A DNA stretch of 22,763 bases, taken from the NCBI GenBank assembly GCA_900546565.1, contig URDC01000029.1:1-22763 (forward strand), read 5' to 3'. Of this stretch, positions 14,333 through 21,671 are shown piece after piece; within the stretch, counting starts at the first letter, position 1; each line of letters begins with the position of its first letter. Source of the DNA: an uncultured Opitutales bacterium (GTDB lineage Bacteria; Verrucomicrobiota; Verrucomicrobiia; Opitutales; Intestinicryptomonadaceae). Both the position numbers and the translations under genes were made by a program. The notes beneath the pieces are model-generated. The model did not search any database. It worked only from the letters and a program-made list of their open reading frames with translations, and was not told the origin of the DNA.

Positions 14333-14775
14333 TTTTTATTTTGTATGAAAACCGAAGATTCTGCGGGCTGAAAAAATATTGTCAAGCCAATCACACGCCA
14401 ATCGTGCAGGCGATTTCGGTGCGCGGGAATTCCAGTGCACTGTGATTTCAATGCGCGGCGGGTTCAATATGTAGCGGGTTCAACGCTCGTCTGATTTTCT
14501 TTTTTCGACGGCGCGGTGGTAGTGTTGGTATTTGCGAAGAGGCGATGTTGCTGGCTATGGGATAGGAATTGCGGGGCAATAGGCGGGTAGGCGAGCGGTG
14601 TGGGGTAATAGGAATAGACGGTGAAATTCGGGCAGCGGAAGGGTTAGTTTTCTTCTCTTAATAAGAATGATTCTTGTTTTTGTTGAAAAGCTTGAAAAAT
14701 ATTTTTTTTGTGTCAAAGTTGGTTTCGTAAAATAAAAATTTACACACAAACAAAAATAGGAAAGGAAACAAAATT
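14333..14775. other. Gene-free region between nadA and the rubrerythrin gene
   Basis: No gene is supported here. It contains the divergent leader of nadA, a 10-bp palindrome CAGTGCACTG (14433-14442), two direct copies of CGGGTTCAA 16 bases apart (14459-14467 and 14475-14483), the Fur/PerR-like operator (14662-14676), a tandem TTGAAAA (near 14683 and 14692) and the ribosome-binding site of the rubrerythrin gene. The stretch 14500-14640 shows no clear structure. Confidence 0.6.
14662..14676. promoter_or_regulatory. Fur/PerR-family operator-like palindrome
   Basis: TAAGAATGATTCTTG is a 7-1-7 inverted repeat with a perfect AAGAAT-G-ATTCTT core. The AAT-N-ATT centre is the hallmark of Fur/PerR boxes. 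It lies 100 bases before the rubrerythrin start, and rubrerythrin genes are known PerR targets in several anaerobes. No regulator gene is in the window. Confidence 0.55.
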
Positions 14776-15324
14776 ATGGCAAAAGTAAGATGCAGCATTT
14801 GCGGCTACATTATGGATTCGGACAACCTCCCCGAGGTCTGCCCGCAGTGCAAAGCCCCGAAATCGAAATTCGTTGAAGTCGACGAATCGCAGAAAATGGT
14901 TTGGGCGGACGAGCACAGAATCGGCGTCGCGAAGGGTCTTGACGCCGAAGTTGTCGAGGGCTTGCGCGCGCACTTCATGGGCGAATGCACCGAAGTCGGA
15001 ATGTATTTGGCAATGAGCCGTCAGGCTGACAGGGAAGGCTATCCCGAAGTCGCCGAAGCATACAAGCGCATTGCCTTTGAAGAAGCCGAACACGCCGCGA
15101 AATTCGCCGAGCTTTTGGGCGAATGCGTCGACGCCGACACCAAGAAGAACCTTACTGCCCGCGTTGAAGCCGAACACGGCGCGACCGCGGGTAAGCTCGC
15201 CATCGCAAAACGCGCGAAGGAATTGGGCTATGACGCTATTCACGACACCGTTCACGAAATGTGCAAAGACGAAGCCCGCCACGGTTCGGCGTTCCTCGGG
15301 TTGCTAAATCGTTATTTTAAATAG
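14776..15324 (+). CDS. Reverse rubrerythrin (rubredoxin domain N-terminal), peroxidase
   Basis: Di-iron peroxidase that reduces hydrogen peroxide in the cytoplasm of anaerobes, fed by electrons through its rubredoxin site. The 182 aa carry the rubredoxin-like domain first (Cys6-x2-Cys9 and Cys22-x2-Cys25), then the ferritin-like four-helix domain from about 50. That order is the reverse of classical rubrerythrin. Di-iron ligands are visible: E70 and E73 (ECTEVG), E103-x2-H106 (EEAEH), E131-x2-H134 (EAEH) and E166-x2-H169 (DEARH). An AAGGAA ribosome-binding site 8 bases before the ATG is one of the few good ones here and suggests high expression. It is a single-gene unit with its own terminator and a Fur/PerR-like box upstream. 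Confidence 0.93.
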   Translation: MAKVRCSICGYIMDSDNLPEVCPQCKAPKSKFVEVDESQKMVWADEHRIGVAKGLDAEVVEGLRAHFMGECTEVGMYLAMSRQADREGYPEVAEAYKRIAFEEAEHAAKFAELLGECVDADTKKNLTARVEAEHGATAGKLAIAKRAKELGYDAIHDTVHEMCKDEARHGSAFLGLLNRYFK

Positions 15325-15388
15325 AGCGTTGCGTTTTATATGCAAAACGCAGGCAGGGCTTGAATCCCTCCAAATCCGCTAAAATAAG

Positions 15389-15414
15389 CCGCAGGCGAAA
15401 GCCTGCGGTTTTTT
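15389..15414 (+). terminator. Intrinsic terminator of the rubrerythrin gene
   Basis: CCGCAGGC (15389-15396) pairs with GCCTGCGG (15401-15408) around a GAAA tetraloop, followed by six T. Confidence 0.9.
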
Positions 15415-15505
15415 ATATGAAATTTTTTAAAAAAAATACTGGATTTTTAACGGAAAATGTGCGTTAATGACCATCGCAGTATAGTAGCTGTTTTCATAGT
15501 TATAG

Positions 15506-15543
15506 ACCCTGCGCCGTAAAAGGCGCAGGGTTCCCTTTTTTTT
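15506..15543 (+). terminator. Second terminator-like hairpin with no gene before it
   Basis: ACCCTGCGCC (15506-15515) pairs with GGCGCAGGGT (15522-15531) across GTAAAA. After TCCC a run of eight T follows (15536-15543). It lies about 90 bases after the rubrerythrin terminator and no coding frame feeds it, so it may end a short RNA or act as a backup terminator. Confidence 0.7.
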
Positions 15544-15698
15544 AGGGGGCGGCGTAAAATTTTTTTGGGCGTTTGTTGCGAATTTTTTTTTGGAGCGCGA
15601 ATTTGGCGGCTGCGCGGAATTTTGACGGAGTATCCGAATTTTTGGAGGACTGTTCGAATTGGAAGCTACTTGAATTTTTTGGGGGGCGCGAAAAATTT

Positions 15699-16802
15699 TC
15701 AGCCGCCGATTTCGACAATTCGGACGATTTTGAAAGTGCCCTTTTTCTTTGCCTTTGCCGAATTGGAATTTTGCACGGCGTTTTCGAAAACGTTTCCGAA
15801 GGGGGTGGAGGTCGCGCTTGAACTGGACGAGCCGGCGGTGTCGGTTTTCCGCGACGATGTGTTTTTATTGCGCAGTTTGGCGTATGTTTGCGCGTTGGCG
15901 TAGTGGGCAATGAGCTTGTATTGGGCGAGTCCGCGCTTGATATTTACTGTTATTTTTAGATACTGCGCGGTGAAGGCGGTTTTGGTTGTAGGGTAGTCGC
16001 CGCCGCCGCGCGAGGAAATGTCTTCGCCGGTTTTGCACCACACGATTCCGTCGGACACCGCGCCGATTTTGCCGCATATAGCCTCGAAGAGCGCGGGGCG
16101 GTATTGTTTTTGCTCGATCTGCATAAGCGTGTAGAGAACATCTTCAGACGCTGAATTTAGGTTGGTTTTTTCGAACGGTTCGAGCGAGAAAATCGCGGCG
16201 AATTTTTCGAAAAGCGGCGTCGGGCTGCCGCCTTCGGGCGAAAAGAAAACGTCGCAAACGTCCTTGACATAGCGCAGTTCGTCGAGCGATTCGAACGGGC
16301 GGTTTGGCGGGAGCGCGGCGCGGGCGTCGTAGTCCTGATACTCCGCGCCGAAAGTTGCGGGCGCGTCGTCGGCGTCGCACCAGTCTTTGATTAGATCGGC
16401 GTATTTTTGGGCGTCGGAGGAGGAAATTTCGAACGCTTCGAAAATTTTGACGAGCGTTTCGGTGTCGGTGTTGCGCAGGGGGATTTTTCCGCTCTCGTCG
16501 GCGATTTCGACTTCGGCGTCGCTGCCGTCGGGCACTTTTACGCGCCCGTCGGCGAGCGGTTTCTCCCAGCCCTGCGCGGGCGAATAAATGCCGCCGTCGA
16601 TTTCGGAATACTCCTCCAAAACCGCCACGGCTGCGTTTAGCGCGGAATATGCCGATGCGCGCAGGTCGCCGAATTTCGAGGCGGTAGCGCGTTGGCGCAG
16701 GGCGGTTTTTGCGTATTCAACCGACGATACGAGAATCGCCGCCGCCGCGAAAATCGTCAGCATAACGACGAGCAGAACCGATGCGTTTTTGTGCGTTTTC
16801 AT
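15699..16802 (-). CDS. gspK: GspK-like minor pseudopilin
   Basis: Tip protein of the T2SS pseudopilus, larger than the other pseudopilins (367 aa, normal for GspK). The N-terminus (KNASVLLVVMLTIFAAAAILVSSVEYA) is the hydrophobic membrane and assembly helix. It lacks Glu5, as is usual for GspK. The family signature VEIADESGKIPLRN at about 97-110 and LIKDWCDADD at about 137-146 (calcium-site region) are clear, followed by FESLDELRYVKDV and LNSASEDVLYTLM of the helical insert. The C-terminus is odd: after LRNKNTSSRKTDTAGSSSSS comes a low-complexity Ser/Thr tail of about 45 residues and then FKIVRIVEIGG. It overlaps gspJ by 4 bases (ATGA) and is last in the operon. Confidence 0.88.
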   Translation of the reverse strand: MKTHKNASVLLVVMLTIFAAAAILVSSVEYAKTALRQRATASKFGDLRASAYSALNAAVAVLEEYSEIDGGIYSPAQGWEKPLADGRVKVPDGSDAEVEIADESGKIPLRNTDTETLVKIFEAFEISSSDAQKYADLIKDWCDADDAPATFGAEYQDYDARAALPPNRPFESLDELRYVKDVCDVFFSPEGGSPTPLFEKFAAIFSLEPFEKTNLNSASEDVLYTLMQIEQKQYRPALFEAICGKIGAVSDGIVWCKTGEDISSRGGGDYPTTKTAFTAQYLKITVNIKRGLAQYKLIAHYANAQTYAKLRNKNTSSRKTDTAGSSSSSATSTPFGNVFENAVQNSNSAKAKKKGTFKIVRIVEIGG

Positions 16803-17485
16803 TTCGAAATCTGGTAGTCTATGCGCGGGGAGAGAGCGATTATGCGTTCGAGCGTTTCGCCCGAGCGCGAAAATTTTATCTTTACGAATTCGGGCATGGC
16901 CTCGGTGCGGGTTGTAAGTTGCGGCTCTTCGCGCCAGCGTCGGCCGTCGTTGTAGATGTAGAGGATTTCGCTCGCGTATGGCGAAATGCGCGTTTTGTAG
17001 ATTGCGCGGTCGTTTTTGCGGTCTTCCGACTGCGTGAAATGCCAGACTATGAAAAGCCCCGCGCCCTCCTCGAAATCGAGGTAGCAGACCTTTTCGGGCG
17101 AGAGTCCGAACGGGGCGGCGTAGAGCGGGTGGGCGGTCTTTTCGGTGAAGACGACGCGGTAGTCGCGGTTGCTACCGAGCTCGTCGGGCAGGGGGGCTGC
17201 GAGGATTTCGCCCGACTTGTTCGAAAGCGATTCGTCAAAGGTGAGCGCGGAGGCGTTCGAGCGCGAAAATGCATATGTCAAAAACTTTTCGACGCCGTCG
17301 GCGTGTGCGCGCAGCGAGCCGCCCCTTGCGAGAATTTCGCCCGTATGCGCGGTGTCGAAAAGCAGCTGGGCGCACGCGAGCATAATAATTGCCGAGACCG
17401 CAAGCGCGAGAACCGTCTCTACCAGCGTAAAGGCGCGGCGTTGAAAACCGCGAGGGCTTCGGCGTTGCAGGCTGCGTTTAGGCAT
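16799..17485 (-). CDS. gspJ: GspJ-like minor pseudopilin
   Basis: Component of the pseudopilus tip with GspI and GspK. The 228 aa begin with an 18-residue basic leader, then the prepilin motif RRA-FTLVETVLALAVSAIIMLA with Glu at +5. Cleavage would follow Ala, not the more common Gly. The body is rich in beta strands (YRVVFTEK, GLFIVWHFTQ, FVKIKFSRSG), as expected for GspJ. Assignment to J and not I or H rests on length and on the conserved gene order before gspK. It overlaps gspI by 8 bases and gspK by 4, so the three are probably translated in a coupled manner. Confidence 0.82.
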   Translation of the reverse strand: MPKRSLQRRSPRGFQRRAFTLVETVLALAVSAIIMLACAQLLFDTAHTGEILARGGSLRAHADGVEKFLTYAFSRSNASALTFDESLSNKSGEILAAPLPDELGSNRDYRVVFTEKTAHPLYAAPFGLSPEKVCYLDFEEGAGLFIVWHFTQSEDRKNDRAIYKTRISPYASEILYIYNDGRRWREEPQLTTRTEAMPEFVKIKFSRSGETLERIIALSPRIDYQISK

Positions 17486-18029
17486 TGTTGCGGGAGGGGT
17501 GTCGGGTTTGCGGCGTCGCGGCGCGGGCGTGGTCGGGGTCGCGGTTGGCAGTGGCGGTTGATTTTTTTTCGCGGTATGCGGGAGGGGAAGATTCGCCGCG
17601 GCGGCGGGCGTCTTCGAGAAAATCGGAGCGGTCTTTTATGAGGTCGTCGCGGTCGGAGGCGTTTTCATACCAGTCGGGGCGGATAACAAGCAGGCTGCGT
17701 CTGTATTCGCGCTCGGGCGAAACCATGCGCACGTCGAGCCTGAAAAGGTCGGCGATTTCGGTTTGTTCGAATTCGGCGTAGACGCGCCAAGTGCGGTTGT
17801 CGAGGCAGTCGACATCGAGTCCGTCGTCGAGAGCTTCGTAGTCGGAAACTTTCGAAACGGCGTCGAGGCACAGGGCGATGTCGGCCTCCAAATCGCAGTC
17901 TTTATCCCGCGCGGTAAGCGGCATTACGAGGTTTATGCACGTCTGCGAAACCGCGAATCCGCCGATTGCAAAGAGCGCGACCGCCGCGATAACTTCTATG
18001 AGCGAAAATCCTTTTCTATTTTTTTTCAT
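17478..18029 (-). CDS. gspI: GspI-like minor pseudopilin with extended C-terminus
   Basis: Pseudopilus tip component. MKKNRKG-FSLIEVIAAVALFAIGGFAVSQ is a textbook prepilin start: short basic leader, Gly at -1, Phe at +1 and Glu at +5. The globular part spans residues about 30-118. GspI proteins are usually about 120-130 aa, and this one has 183. The extra 60 residues are charged and disordered-looking (DRDDLIKDRSDFLEDARRRG, then a Pro/Arg/Thr-rich end), and their last codons overlap gspJ by 8 bases. The start overlaps gspH by 14 bases. Confidence 0.82.
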   Translation of the reverse strand: MKKNRKGFSLIEVIAAVALFAIGGFAVSQTCINLVMPLTARDKDCDLEADIALCLDAVSKVSDYEALDDGLDVDCLDNRTWRVYAEFEQTEIADLFRLDVRMVSPEREYRRSLLVIRPDWYENASDRDDLIKDRSDFLEDARRRGESSPPAYREKKSTATANRDPDHARAATPQTRHPSRNNA

Positions 18030-18675
18030 ATAGCGAGGAAGTCATCGGGTCGGAGCGCAGGCGGATTGTTTCGGGGCTATTTTTGAAAGTTATAGACGCC
18101 TCGAATTCGGCGCAAGTGCCGTCGGGGGCGAAGCGGACGCCGCGCGGGTTGAGGGTTTGCGGCTCGAATTCAATCCGCGTTTTGCCTACGACTTCGGGCG
18201 GAATCAACGCGAATTTTACTTCGGTGTCGGACTCGCGCAATTCGGCGGCTGGGTCGGAGGCGTTGCGCATTTTTGGCAGCCCCGCAGCTTTGAATTCGGC
18301 TGCAATATCGCGTTCTGCGGGGGTGTCGGCTGTCGGGGCTTGGGCGTCGCGTTCGGTTTTGGGCTGCGCGGCTGTAAAAATTTTTTCCGCCTTGGGCTCC
18401 AAAAAAACGCGTTTTAAAACCGCGCCGTTTTCGGTGTTCGAGATTTCGAAAAATCCGCGCGAATCGAACCTCAATTCCGTCACTGTTTCCGTGTTGCGCG
18501 CCGCGTTGGACGCCGCTTTTACCGCCGTTTTCAGAACAGATTCGGGGGAGCGTCTGCCGCCAGCAAAAATTTCGGTGTTCGTAAGCCCCGAAAGCGTAAG
18601 CGACACCAAGAGCGCGATTAGCGCAATTGTGGCAATCGTTTCAAGCAGGGTGAACGCTCTTTTTGTTTCGGGCAA
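18016..18675 (-). CDS. gspH: GspH-like minor pseudopilin, TTG start
   Basis: Minor pseudopilin connecting the tip to the major GspG shaft. Translation appears to begin at TTG (18675). An in-frame stop, that of gspG, lies seven codons upstream with no ATG or GTG between, so TTG is the only conventional choice. It gives a 7-residue leader, MPETKRA, then FTLLETIATIALIALLVSLTLSGL with Glu at +5. The beta-rich body includes TVTELRFDSRGFFEISNTENG and RIEFEPQTLNPRGVRFAPDG, typical of GspH/FimT. A Pro/Ala/Glu-rich insertion (about 98-145, AAQPKTERDAQAPTADTPAE) makes it longer (219 aa) than most GspH. Only 18 bases separate it from gspG. Confidence 0.8.
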   Translation of the reverse strand: MPETKRAFTLLETIATIALIALLVSLTLSGLTNTEIFAGGRRSPESVLKTAVKAASNAARNTETVTELRFDSRGFFEISNTENGAVLKRVFLEPKAEKIFTAAQPKTERDAQAPTADTPAERDIAAEFKAAGLPKMRNASDPAAELRESDTEVKFALIPPEVVGKTRIEFEPQTLNPRGVRFAPDGTCAEFEASITFKNSPETIRLRSDPMTSSLYEKK

Positions 18676-18693
18676 AATCCGCCGCGTTTGTGT

Positions 18694-19155
18694 TTAGTTT
18701 TTCCAGTTGCCGATGTCGTCGTCGGTATTGTTTTGTCCGTCCTGACCCATCGACCACAAGTCGTAACCGTCCGCGCTTTTCTGGGCGGGACACCTATACT
18801 GATAGGGATTTCCCCACGGGTCGGCGGGCAGATTGCGCACATAGGGGCCGTCCCAACGCTCTTTGAGGCTGTCGGGAGCTTTGAGCAGGGCATTCAAGCC
18901 CTCTTCGGTTGTGGGGTAACGTCCCGTCGAAAGTTTGAAAGCCATCATAGGGGTGGCCAGCGAGCCGTTTACAAACGACTCCGCAATCTTCGCCTGCGAG
19001 CTTGTCATAAGCTTGTCGACATTCGAAACCACCAGAATCGCCAGCAGCGAAATCATCGCTATTGCGAGCATTACCTCCATATGCGTAAATGCCGCCCGCG
19101 CCTTGACGCGGATTGTCGAGAAGTATTGTAGGGTGGAGTTCGGACTGTTTTTCAT
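18694..19155 (-). CDS. gspG: Major pseudopilin GspG
   Basis: Main shaft subunit of the T2SS pseudopilus, 153 aa. The start at 19155 gives a 22-residue leader ending RVKARAA, then FTHMEVMLAIAMISLLAILVV, with Glu at +5. His at +3 is unusual, since Leu or Met is the rule. The globular part is unmistakable: TGRYPTTEEGLNALLKAP (about 79-96), WDGPYVRNLPADPWGNPYQY (about 103-122) and GYDLWSMGQDGQNNTDDDIGNW at the end, with the Asp residues of the calcium site. Translation could also begin further upstream, at 19242, but this would give an even longer leader. It lies 62 bases after ispH, and heads the G-H-I-J-K operon. Confidence 0.93.
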   Translation of the reverse strand: MKNSPNSTLQYFSTIRVKARAAFTHMEVMLAIAMISLLAILVVSNVDKLMTSSQAKIAESFVNGSLATPMMAFKLSTGRYPTTEEGLNALLKAPDSLKERWDGPYVRNLPADPWGNPYQYRCPAQKSADGYDLWSMGQDGQNNTDDDIGNWKN

Positions 19156-19217
19156 AATATTTTCAACGCTTGATTTAGGGAAAAGTTTCCAATTTCTCGG
19201 GCTGCGCGATTTGTCTT

Positions 19218-20090
19218 TTACATCGATTCGAGTTTTGCGCAAACTTCGTCAATCAAAAAAGCGGGCGTTGACGCCCCCGCCGTGACCCCGACTTTGGCGA
19301 ACTTCGAAATCGCGTCCAAGTCCAGCTCTTTGAGGGTCTCGATATGGAAGCACGGCAAGCCCGTTCTTTCGACGAGCTTCGCAAGCTTGACCGTGTTTGC
19401 AGAATGTTTTCCTCCGATTACGACAATCGCCTGCGCTCCGTTTTCAGCGAGGCGCACGACTTCCTTTTGGCGTTCCTTTGTCGCCCCGCAGATTGTGTCG
19501 ACAATTTTCGCCTGCGGAAAGCGCGACTTGAAGTAGTTTGCCAGCTTTTCGAAATCGTCGGGGAACATTGTCGACTGCGAGACAATGCAGCACTCGCCTT
19601 CAAGTTCGGGCAGATTGTCGACATCTTCGCGGTTTTTGATTACAAAGCCCTTGCCCGCCTTTGCGTAGCCCAAAAGACCGATGACTTCGGGGTGTTTGGG
19701 GTCGCCCACGATGACGATGTTGTAGCCCTTTATTGCGTGGATTTTTATTGTGCCGGCAATTTTGCCGACGTCGGGGCAGGTGGCGTCCTTGCAGGGCAGG
19801 TTGAGAGACTTCAAATAAGTCCTGCGCTCGGGCGATACCCCGTGGGCGCGGATTACCAAAATGGCGTCGCTTTTACCGTCGATTTCGTCGTCGAGCTGCT
19901 TGCTGCTTTCGTAGTCGCCGATTTCCTCGACGCCGCTTTTTTTCAGAAGCTCCATCATTTGCGAGTTGTGGATTAGCGGCCCGTCGGTGTAGACTTTGCG
20001 CCTGCCGTCTTCGGTGCAGGCGGTGGCTATTCCTATCGCGCGTTCGACGCCGAAGCAGAACCCCGCGCTTTTTGCCCTCAATACTTTCAT
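19218..20090 (-). CDS. ispH: 4-hydroxy-3-methylbut-2-enyl diphosphate reductase
   Basis: Last step of the MEP isoprenoid pathway, making IPP and DMAPP with an oxygen-sensitive [4Fe-4S] cluster. The start at 20090 gives MKVLRAKSAGFCFGVERAI, the family N-terminus; longer forms add 24 non-family residues. The three cluster ligands are present: Cys12 (FCFGV), Cys105 (ATCPDV) and Cys201 (TICGATKERQ). Substrate-site His residues appear as H41 (LIHN), H83 (RAHGV) and H133 (KHPEV, with the catalytic Glu135). At 290 aa the length is normal. It lies 106 bases after cysS and before the pseudopilin operon, all on the minus strand, so partial co-transcription is possible. The MEP route fits the proposed lineage. 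Confidence 0.96.
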   Translation of the reverse strand: MKVLRAKSAGFCFGVERAIGIATACTEDGRRKVYTDGPLIHNSQMMELLKKSGVEEIGDYESSKQLDDEIDGKSDAILVIRAHGVSPERRTYLKSLNLPCKDATCPDVGKIAGTIKIHAIKGYNIVIVGDPKHPEVIGLLGYAKAGKGFVIKNREDVDNLPELEGECCIVSQSTMFPDDFEKLANYFKSRFPQAKIVDTICGATKERQKEVVRLAENGAQAIVVIGGKHSANTVKLAKLVERTGLPCFHIETLKELDLDAISKFAKVGVTAGASTPAFLIDEVCAKLESM

Positions 20091-20196
20091 TTGTCGAAAA
20101 TTTTTCTTGTTGATGTTTTGGTTCGGGTTGTGGAAGCTGCGCGGGCGCATTTGTGCAGACATTCGCTCCGCGTATGCGTCTGCGCCCTCCGTGCGG

Positions 20197-21624
20197 CTAT
20201 GCCTTTTTTATGTCGAAGCCGTCCTTTTTGTCGAGAACGTCCCAACCTGCGGCTTTGAGCTCGCCGCGCAGGCGGTCGGCCTCCGTCCAGTCTCGGGCTT
20301 TTTTGGCGTCCCAGCGGCGTTGGGCGAGTTCGCGGATTTCTTGGGGAATGTCGCTTCCGGCGTCCTCGGAATTCGACGCAGCGGCAGGCTCGAACGGGTC
20401 TATTCCGAGCGCGTAGACGAGGCTTGCGAACGCCTGCAAGTCGGATTTAGACGCGGTTTGCGGCAGTGCCGAGAAGATTTTGCCCAGAGCCTTGGGCACG
20501 TTGATGTCGTCGATTAGCGCGTTCCAGGCGTCGGCAAAAACGGTGTCGGCAAAATTGTTTTGCGGCTTAATCCAAGTCTTGAATTCGTCCGCCGAAACAC
20601 CGAGTTTTTCGAGTGCGACGTCGAGAAGTTTGCGCATTTTTGCGAGCGCGCTTTTGGCGTCGTCAAGCCCTTTGAATGTGAAATTCAGCTGTTGGCGGTA
20701 GTGTCCCGAAATCAGCGCGTAGCGTATTTGCGCGGGCGTGTAGCCCTTTTCCACAAGCTGGTCGAGCGTAAAGAGGTTGCCGAGGCTCTTCGACATTTTC
20801 TGCCCCTCGACCATAAGGTGCGCGCTGTGGAACCAATAGCGCACGTAGGGCGACTTGCCCGTGGCGCACTGGCTCTGGGCTATTTCGTTTTCGTGGTGCG
20901 GGAAGCATAGGTCGATTCCACCGCCGTGCAGGTCGAACGTGTCTCCGAGGTATTTGCGCGACATCGCCGAGCACTCGATGTGCCAGCCGGGTCTGCCCTC
21001 GCCCCACGGCGACTTCCAGAAGTTGTCGCCGTCTTCGGGTTTGCGCCCTTTCCAGAGCGCGAAGTCCGAGACGTTTTCGCGCTCGTATTCATCGGCGTTG
21101 TTGACTTCTCCCGCCGAATTTGTCGACTGTGTCGCCATATGTTCGCGGTCGAGCCCCGCGAGCTGTCCGTATTCGGGGAATGCCGAAATTTTAAAATAGA
21201 CGCTGCCGTCCTTGACGGGATATGCGAAGCCCTTCTCGATGAGTGTCGAGACCATTTCGAGCTGTTCGCCGATGTGTTCGGTTGCGCGTGGTTCGACGGT
21301 CGGGGGCAACATATTGAGCTTTTTGCAATCTTGGTGGAATTTGTCCTCCCACTTGGCGGTAAACTCTTTGAGGGTTATGCCGAGTTTGCGGCTTTCGCGG
21401 ATAGTTTTGTCGTCTACATCGGTTATGTTGCGAACGTGGCGGACGTTGAAGCCCGCGCATTCGAGTGTGCGCCGCAGCACGTCCTGAACCAAAAACGTCC
21501 TGAAATTGCCTATGTGCGCGGGGCCGTAGACCGTCGGGCCGCAGCAGTAAATTCCGAAAACGCCGTCCTTTTGGACGAGTTCTTCTTTTTTTCTCGACAA
21601 TGTATTGTGTATACTCGGATTCAT
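20197..21624 (-). CDS. cysS: Cysteinyl-tRNA synthetase
   Basis: Class I synthetase that charges tRNA-Cys in the cytoplasm. In 475 aa, the HIGH motif appears as GPAHIGNF (34-41) and KMSKS as GQKMSKSLGN (274-283). The zinc ligands are Cys28 (CCGPTVY), Cys218 (HIECSAMS) and H243/H244 with E245 (FPHHENE). The blocks RNITDVDDKTI (65-75) and FDLHGGGIDL (230-239) are family hallmarks. The C-terminal part (about 320-475) is the helical anticodon-binding region; it ends in the usual RDWTEADRLRGEL-like helix. It is divergent from hemB with only 47 bases between start codons, so their promoters must be close or overlapping. Confidence 0.97.
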   Translation of the reverse strand: MNPSIHNTLSRKKEELVQKDGVFGIYCCGPTVYGPAHIGNFRTFLVQDVLRRTLECAGFNVRHVRNITDVDDKTIRESRKLGITLKEFTAKWEDKFHQDCKKLNMLPPTVEPRATEHIGEQLEMVSTLIEKGFAYPVKDGSVYFKISAFPEYGQLAGLDREHMATQSTNSAGEVNNADEYERENVSDFALWKGRKPEDGDNFWKSPWGEGRPGWHIECSAMSRKYLGDTFDLHGGGIDLCFPHHENEIAQSQCATGKSPYVRYWFHSAHLMVEGQKMSKSLGNLFTLDQLVEKGYTPAQIRYALISGHYRQQLNFTFKGLDDAKSALAKMRKLLDVALEKLGVSADEFKTWIKPQNNFADTVFADAWNALIDDINVPKALGKIFSALPQTASKSDLQAFASLVYALGIDPFEPAAASNSEDAGSDIPQEIRELAQRRWDAKKARDWTEADRLRGELKAAGWDVLDKKDGFDIKKA

Positions 21625-21671
21625 CTTTTTTGTTGCGATTTTCTTTAAACGCTCCCATAAAGCAACACTAT

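Larger units (their letters stand above)
15325..15698. other. Gene-free region between rubrerythrin and the pseudopilin operon
   Basis: Two terminators are present (15389-15414 and 15507-15543). Between them is an AT-rich stretch with no gene other than a five-codon ATG frame (15468-15485, MTIAV). The part 15544-15698 is the 3' flank of gspK and shows only T-rich tracts. A 16-nt segment at 15371-15386 resembles the dyad repeat found beside tRNA-Asp. Confidence 0.5.

Noticed and set aside
13319..14371. 350-codon plus-strand frame
   Set aside because: It is antisense to nadA, which has full family motifs; long shadow frames are common in this GC-rich sequence.
14433..14442. CAGTGCACTG palindrome as an operator
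   Set aside because: It is a single 10-bp palindrome far from both flanking starts, with no second copy.
16781..17641. 286-codon plus-strand frame
   Set aside because: It is antisense to the gspI/gspJ pair, whose prepilin motifs are clear.
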